Shown: one piece after another, positions 7,478 to 10,428 of the stretch
Layout of the letters: each line of letters starts with the position of its first letter
Numbering within the stretch: the stretch's first letter is position 1
DNA from: Methanomicrobiales archaeon
GTDB lineage: Archaea > Halobacteriota > Methanomicrobia > Methanomicrobiales > Methanomicrobiaceae
Assembly (NCBI GenBank): GCA_012523385.1
Contig: JAAYIO010000010.1
Location: 1 to 10,428 of the forward strand
Reading direction: 5' to 3'
DNA length: 10,428 nt
Program-made: the position numbers and the translations under genes
The notes under the pieces: model-generated
Databases searched by the model: none
Seen by the model: only the letters and a program-made list of their open reading frames with translations
Told to the model about the DNA's origin: nothing

Positions 7478-8497
7478 TTAGAACAGTTGTATCAGCACTA
7501 CCAGTATCCCGGAGAGGATAATGGTTGCAGGAATTGTTACGCCCATGGAGATGAGAAGTTCTTTACCAACCTGCCACCGCACATCCCGGGAATTTTCTGC
7601 GGCCCCGACACCGATGACCGACATCGTGATGATGTGCGTGGTTGAAACAGGCGCTCCGGCAAGCGTGGAGAGAGCAAGGGTAATACCGGAGGATATCTGG
7701 GAGTCCATGGCATGCACCGGTTTGATGGAGAATATCTTACTTCCAATGGTCTTCATGACACGCCATCCGCCGCTCACCGTTCCCAGTGCGAGAAGAAGGG
7801 CACATGCGGCCCGTGTCCAGAAGGGCACCTCGATGGCGACAGATTCTCCTGCAGCAAGCAGAACGAGGGCGATGATGCCCAGTTGTTTCTGTGCATTGTT
7901 TGAACCGTTAAAAAAGGCCATCCCTGCTGTTGCGAGCCAGTTGATACGGATAATGCTGCGGTTTATCGTACGTTTTGCATTCCGGAAGGCCACCCGTGTG
8001 CACTTGCGCATCAGGTATCCTCCTACGACTCCCAGTAGGATTGACAGGACTAAAAAGAGCATGACCCGGACTAATCCGGTGATCTCATACGGAGGGGCGA
8101 GGAGTTCCGTTATTCCCCATGAGATGCTTCCCGTGCCTGCTGCCATGATGCCCGCCCCGATGAGTCCACCAATGATGGCATGAGTCGAGGAGGCGGGGAA
8201 ACCGAAGTACCATGAACCGATGTTCCACGCCGCTGCGGCAAGGATTGCGGCAAGAAGAACCTGAAGAAGGAGTTCTCCGGACTGCATGACAATCAGTCCG
8301 GAAAGGGTGAATGCAACCGCACTTCCGCCGAGGAGGGCCCCGACAAAGTTCATGCACGCAACGAGGGTTATTCCCTGCTGAGGGGTGGCGGACCCGGAGG
8401 CGATGAAAGTGGCCGCCACTGTCGCAGAATCCTGAAACCCGTTGGTAAACGTGAAAGCAAAGGCGAGGATGATAGTGATTGCTGCGATGAGGAGCAT
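7478..8497 (-). CDS. PiT-family inorganic phosphate transporter
   Basis: This 339-residue integral membrane protein is a low-affinity, cation-coupled inorganic phosphate carrier of the PiT (PitA) type. The two inverted PiT halves are both visible. The first half has FTNGFQDSATVAAT (17-30), FVGALLGGSAVAF (51-63) and GFPASSTHAIIGGLIG (99-114). The second has FFNGSNNAQKQLGII (195-209) and GAPVSTTHIITMSVIGVG (281-298). The THs of both halves (SSTH, STTH) are intact. Compared with canonical motifs (NGFHDxANA and GxNDAQK), His is replaced by Gln, the first-half Asn by Thr, and the second-half Asp by Asn. Around ten hydrophobic segments are present. The ATG at 8497 is the only Met near the first helix; no ribosome binding site is seen and the leader is C/T-rich. 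It heads a likely operon with the PhoU-like gene. Phosphate is the expected substrate, but related oxyanions such as sulfate cannot be excluded. Confidence 0.88.
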   Translation of the reverse strand: MLLIAAITIILAFAFTFTNGFQDSATVAATFIASGSATPQQGITLVACMNFVGALLGGSAVAFTLSGLIVMQSGELLLQVLLAAILAAAAWNIGSWYFGFPASSTHAIIGGLIGAGIMAAGTGSISWGITELLAPPYEITGLVRVMLFLVLSILLGVVGGYLMRKCTRVAFRNAKRTINRSIIRINWLATAGMAFFNGSNNAQKQLGIIALVLLAAGESVAIEVPFWTRAACALLLALGTVSGGWRVMKTIGSKIFSIKPVHAMDSQISSGITLALSTLAGAPVSTTHIITMSVIGVGAAENSRDVRWQVGKELLISMGVTIPATIILSGILVVLIQLF

Positions 8498-8510
8498 GGG
8501 TAGACCGTGG

Positions 8511-8590
8511 ATGGAGATTTGAGAGAGGGGGAAGAGGGTGGAGGTGATGGGGAGTCGGGAGCGGTAAGGATGATGGGGATGGTTGGGGGT
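8511..8590 (+). other. Purine/G-rich strand upstream of the phosphate transporter
   Basis: The + strand here is almost all G and A/T with very few C, with runs GGGGG, GGG, GGGG, GGG, GGGG and GGGGG. The transcribed leader of the transporter mRNA is therefore C/U-rich and unstructured. Four G runs of three or more lie within about 35 nt (8527-8560), though with one long loop. It looks like a strand-asymmetric untranslated leader rather than coding DNA. Confidence 0.5.
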
Positions 8591-8626
8591 TTTGATCAGG
8601 CGAGATAGAGGTGCTTACGAGTAAGT

Positions 8627-8707
8627 CTTAGGGCATCTCTTAGGGTATATTTACCGGTATATCTTATGGATATATCTGATTGGTATGCCCCACCGGTATA
8701 TCTCATC
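8627..8707. repeat. 12-13-bp periodic repeat array (GGTATATCTNATN)
   Basis: GGTATAT-type units begin at 8644, 8656, 8669, 8682 and 8695, at spacings of 12, 13, 13 and 13 nt: GGTATATTTACC, GGTATATCTTATG, GATATATCTGATT, GGTATGCCCCACC and GGTATATCTCATC. A related CTTAGGG pair at 8627 and 8639 extends the array leftward. ACCGGTATATCT is repeated exactly at 8653-8664 and 8692-8703. It lies about 130-210 nt upstream of the phosphate transporter start, so it may hold promoter or operator elements. Function is inferred only from position. Confidence 0.65.
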
Positions 8708-8885
8708 TGAGTCTCACGAACAGGGAGGCGTGTGCACAGGTTTTCCCCCACCTCTGCTATGAAGGATTCGCAAGGACAAGGGTGATGAACGCCTGAAATT
8801 TGAATGCAATCCCTTATTACCCTTAGGAAGTAATAGTTTAGCACCCTGTCCTCACTGGTTCACACTAACACAAACCCTTTGTAGG

Positions 8886-8897
8886 TCAGGGCCCTGA
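8886..8897. repeat. 12-bp perfect palindrome followed by T-rich tract
   Basis: TCAGGGCCCTGA is self-complementary, and the flanks AGG and ACCT extend it with one bulged base. About 10 nt later comes a T-rich stretch (8903-8950). It could be a protein-binding palindrome or part of a transcript end; no gene ends immediately before it on the + strand. Confidence 0.4.
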
Positions 8898-9166
8898 ACC
8901 TCATTTGGTTATTTTTAGATTATTTATTTGCTTATTCTGCGTCTTTTTATTCCACGTGCTTCCGACCATACGTAATTAAGGGTAAAACCGCTATTTTCGT
9001 GCACAATGAGGGAATATTCATACATACAGGCTCCGCCTGAGAATATCTGGCGGCACCGAACATAGGTTGCCTGACATAAGAAGGCTGATCTGATCCCAGA
9101 AAGAGGTAGCCTCTATTATCGGAACCAATCGTGTGCACGGATTATTTACCAGAGTATCTGCGAGGG

Positions 9167-9226
9167 ATATGTGCGCGTAAGTTCACTTATATGCGCGCGG
9201 GTTCACGTATCTGCACGTAGATCCGT
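9167..9226. repeat. Degenerate 20-bp tandem repeat, three units
   Basis: The units are ATATGTGCGCGTAAGTTCAC (9167-9186), TTATATGCGCGCGGGTTCAC (9187-9206) and GTATCTGCACGTAGATCCGT (9207-9226). The first two agree at 15 of 20 positions and the third matches the first at about 12. A partial unit (GTATCTGCGAGGG) precedes them at 9154. The array is non-coding. Confidence 0.6.
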
Positions 9227-9369
9227 CTGCACGGCACAGAGATGGCGTGACCCTGAGTCTGATGGAATGAGATTGTTGGGATAGATTATTGCAAGATATT
9301 GTTGAGAGATACAGACCATTTTTAAAACCGCACTCATTTCAATCCCTAATATCATCCGGAAAGAGCATT

Positions 9370-9389
9370 AATTTCGGTTAACCGGAATT
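9370..9389. repeat. 20-bp near-perfect palindrome
   Basis: AATTTCGGTTAACCGGAATT is palindromic except for one symmetric pair, centred on CGGTTAACCG. It could be an operator for a dimeric regulator or a hairpin (the mismatch would be a G-U pair in RNA). It lies about 120 nt upstream of the tRNA gene. Confidence 0.4.
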
Positions 9390-9465
9390 TTAAGCGAGTA
9401 AAAGCGCGATACCAATAGCGGAAAAGCTTAGTTTTACATACTGTTGTAGCCGACCGATTACCTCT

Positions 9466-9476
9466 AAATCTATATC
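9466..9476 (+). promoter_or_regulatory. Probable TATA box (box A) of tRNA-Leu
   Basis: AAATCTATATC lies 35-45 nt before the mature tRNA 5' end. That is the distance expected for an archaeal tRNA promoter with a short 5' leader removed by RNase P. Confidence 0.5.
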
Positions 9477-9510
9477 AGAAGAGCGACCACATTATTGTGC
9501 ACATTTTGGT

Positions 9511-9593
9511 GCGAGCGTTTCCGAGTGGCCAAAGGAGCCGGACTCAAGATCCGATCTCGTAGGAGTTCGCAGGTTCAACTCCTGCCGCTCGCA
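9511..9593 (+). tRNA. tRNA-Leu, anticodon CAA
   Basis: This is a class II tRNA decoding the UUG leucine codon. The acceptor stem GCGAGCG (9511-9517) pairs fully with CGCTCGC (9586-9592), with A73 as discriminator, as expected for leucine. The D stem is TCC/GGA. The anticodon loop is CTCAAGA with CAA at 9545-9547. The stem CCGGA/TCCGA has four good pairs and a C-A mismatch at the 27-43 position. A long variable arm with CTC-GTAG-GAG is present, as required for tRNA-Leu. The T arm is GCAGG-TTCAACT-CCTGC. There is no intron and no encoded CCA (the 3' end runs into T5). It is preceded by a box A motif and followed by T tracts. Confidence 0.96.
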
Positions 9594-9606
9594 TTTTTCA
9601 TTTTTT
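9594..9606 (+). terminator. T-tract terminator after tRNA-Leu
   Basis: T5-CA-T6 follows the tRNA directly. Oligo-T on the non-template strand is the usual archaeal termination signal. The second T run also merges into a TATA-like sequence for the downstream genes. Confidence 0.6.
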
Positions 9607-9610
9607 ATAT
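9604..9610 (+). promoter_or_regulatory. TATA box candidate for the hflX region
   Basis: TTTATAT lies immediately after the tRNA terminator. A start of transcription about 26 nt downstream would fall at the G of the GTG at 9635, which would make that frame leaderless. This is an inference from spacing. Confidence 0.35.
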
Positions 9611-9634
9611 GGTTATCTTGTAATTATTGAATCT

Positions 9635-9817
9635 GTGAAAAAAGTCAGATTTCCTCCATCAATTCAGACTGTACTCATCGGAGACTATATTGAATGTTAT
9701 ACCCATATATTCCGCCGTGCTCTGGGTAACATAAACCCGGCGTTAACGAAGGTGTATCAATACCAATACTTCAGGGAGATTTTAAATGACATTCGAGAGA
9801 GAATTCGTACCAAATGA
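9635..9817 (+). CDS. Possible small leaderless protein upstream of hflX
   Basis: A 60-codon frame starting with GTG reads MKKVRFPPSIQTVLIGDYIE at its N-terminus; the remainder is basic, with a helical tail ILNDIRERIRTK. I do not recognise a family. There is no ribosome binding site, but the GTG sits where transcription from the TATA-like sequence at 9604 would begin. The frame overlaps the start of hflX by 32 nt in another phase, which would allow translational coupling. It could equally be chance coding in the hflX leader: hflX has its own good ribosome binding site. Confidence 0.3.
   Translation: MKKVRFPPSIQTVLIGDYIECYTHIFRRALGNINPALTKVYQYQYFREILNDIRERIRTK
9774..9778 (+). promoter_or_regulatory. 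Ribosome binding site of hflX
   Basis: GGGAG lies 7 nt upstream of the ATG at 9786 and fixes this as the hflX start. Confidence 0.65.
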
Positions 9818-10428
9818 TCAGTTCCAGGACAGCACAAAGAAAAAAGTAATTCTTGTCCATAGAAATGATCTGAATTCTGATCCCGCTGCGAATTCCCGGA
9901 AGATGGCAGAGCTCAAGGAGTTAGCACATGCCGCGGGTTATCTGGTTGTAGGTACATTTGAGCAATCAAGGTTTGCTGACAGTAATTACCAGATAGGTCC
10001 AGGTAAGATAGATGAACTTGCAGAGCTTGTGACAACTCTTGGGGCGAAAAAAGTAATTTTCATGAACCAGCTGTCCATGGGGCAGATCTATAACATCTCT
10101 GATGCCTGCAAATGTACCGTAATAGACCGGTTCCAGGTAATTCTTGAGATATTTGCAGAAAGAGCCACGACACGGCGTGCGAAACTTCAGGTGGAACTTG
10201 CGGAACTGCAATATGAACTCCCGAAATCAAAGGCTGCTATTTACCTCAAGAAAAAGGAAAAGCAGGGATTTATGAGCCTGGGAGGATACGCGGATTCTTT
10301 TGAGCAGGATATCAAGAAGAGAATAGCAAGAATCCGAACCGAACTTCAGCAAGGGGATGGAAGCGAGTCCCTTCGCGCATTCAGGCATGAAAAGGGATTT
10401 TCCCTCGTTGCTCTGGGAGGTTACACAA
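9786..10428 (+). CDS. hflX: GTPase HflX, 3' partial
   Basis: HflX is a ribosome-associated TRAFAC GTPase; in bacteria it splits or rescues stalled 70S ribosomes, and archaeal members bind the large subunit. The visible 214 codons contain the N-terminal HflX domain: a lead-in with VILVHRNDLNSD (21-32), ELKELAHAAGYLVVGTFEQ (about 42-60), the glycine signature NYQIGPGKIDELAEL (67-81), and DRFQVILEIFAERATTRRAKLQVELAELQYELP (about 118-150), which leads into a coiled-coil helical linker. The last codons read FSLVALGGYT followed by the first base of a codon beginning with A, which fits the start of the G1 P-loop (GYTN.GKS in the family). The GTPase domain lies right of the window. The start is set by GGGAG 7 nt upstream. 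Confidence 0.93.
   Translation, partial: MTFEREFVPNDQFQDSTKKKVILVHRNDLNSDPAANSRKMAELKELAHAAGYLVVGTFEQSRFADSNYQIGPGKIDELAELVTTLGAKKVIFMNQLSMGQIYNISDACKCTVIDRFQVILEIFAERATTRRAKLQVELAELQYELPKSKAAIYLKKKEKQGFMSLGGYADSFEQDIKKRIARIRTELQQGDGSESLRAFRHEKGFSLVALGGYT

Larger units (their letters stand above)
8498..9510. other. About 1-kb non-coding region, repeat-rich
   Basis: No convincing gene is present between the phosphate operon and tRNA-Leu. Short minus-strand frames at 8596-8844 and 8947-9138 run through repeats and lack ribosome sites, so I regard them as chance. From left to right the region holds a purine-rich strand (8511-8590), a periodic GGTATAT repeat array (8627-8707), a hairpin TATTAC/GTAATA (8815-8835), a 12-bp palindrome TCAGGGCCCTGA (8886-8897) followed by a T-rich stretch, a CAGGC/GCCTG hairpin (9027-9039) nested in ATATTC/GAATAT (9014-9019, 9041-9046), a 20-bp tandem repeat (9167-9226), and a palindromic AATTTCGGTTAACCGGAATT (9370-9389). 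It must contain the promoter of the pit operon and that of the tRNA. A non-coding RNA cannot be excluded. Confidence 0.6.

Noticed and set aside
8781..8796. C/D-box sRNA candidate (GTGATGA followed by CTGA)
   Set aside because: The two boxes are only 4 nt apart, too close for a guide region, and no second box pair is seen.
8596..8844. 82-codon minus-strand frame across the periodic repeats
   Set aside because: Its sequence is dictated by the repeat array, and it has no ribosome site or known domain.
8627..9226. CRISPR array
   Set aside because: The repeats are short, degenerate and directly adjacent, without unique spacers of regular length, and no cas gene is nearby.
8498..9510. Replication origin in the repeat-rich region
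   Set aside because: No cdc6/orc1 gene and no recognisable origin-recognition boxes are present. Repeats alone are not enough.

Overview
The window looks like chromosomal DNA of a methanogenic euryarchaeon, most likely of the order Methanomicrobiales. Three things point to an archaeon: a D-family DNA polymerase large subunit (DP2), which is found only in archaea; an intein-less-looking but actually intein-bearing DP2 active site of the kind reported in Methanomicrobiales, haloarchaea and Pyrococcus; and archaeal promoter style, with TATA boxes and starts that often lack a Shine-Dalgarno site. The order-level assignment is inference from general gene character. No database was searched.

Layout. 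Positions 2-3487 (+) hold most of DP2 (polC), cut off at its 5' end by the window edge. It carries a 165-residue mini-intein at 2243-2737, placed directly before the catalytic DGDED residues. A 720-nt intergenic region follows, containing short direct repeats that echo the 3' end of polC. Positions 4208-5503 (+) encode an APC-superfamily amino acid/amine permease. It faces a three-gene block on the minus strand and is separated from it by a short hairpin. Read in the direction of transcription, that block is a PiT-type inorganic phosphate transporter (8497-7478), a DUF47/PhoU-like partner (7466-6780), and a divergent TIM-barrel protein (6509-5583, with an upstream alternative start at 6662).

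From 8498 to 9510 there is about 1 kb without a convincing gene. It holds a purine-rich tract, a 12-13-bp periodic repeat array around GGTATAT, a 20-bp tandem repeat, and several palindromes. Then come a tRNA-Leu(CAA) gene at 9511-9593, a possible leaderless small ORF at 9635-9817, and the start of hflX (9786 to the right edge). hflX is truncated at the very beginning of its GTP-binding P-loop.

Functionally the region is mostly housekeeping: replication (PolD), translation (tRNA-Leu, HflX), amino acid transport, and phosphate uptake with a PhoU-like accessory protein as a likely two-gene operon. I do not see a new defence system or mobile element. The points most worth a second look are the intein with its non-canonical Gly-Gln C-terminus, the degenerate TIM-barrel protein, the altered PiT signature motifs, and the repeat-rich non-coding stretch upstream of the phosphate operon.
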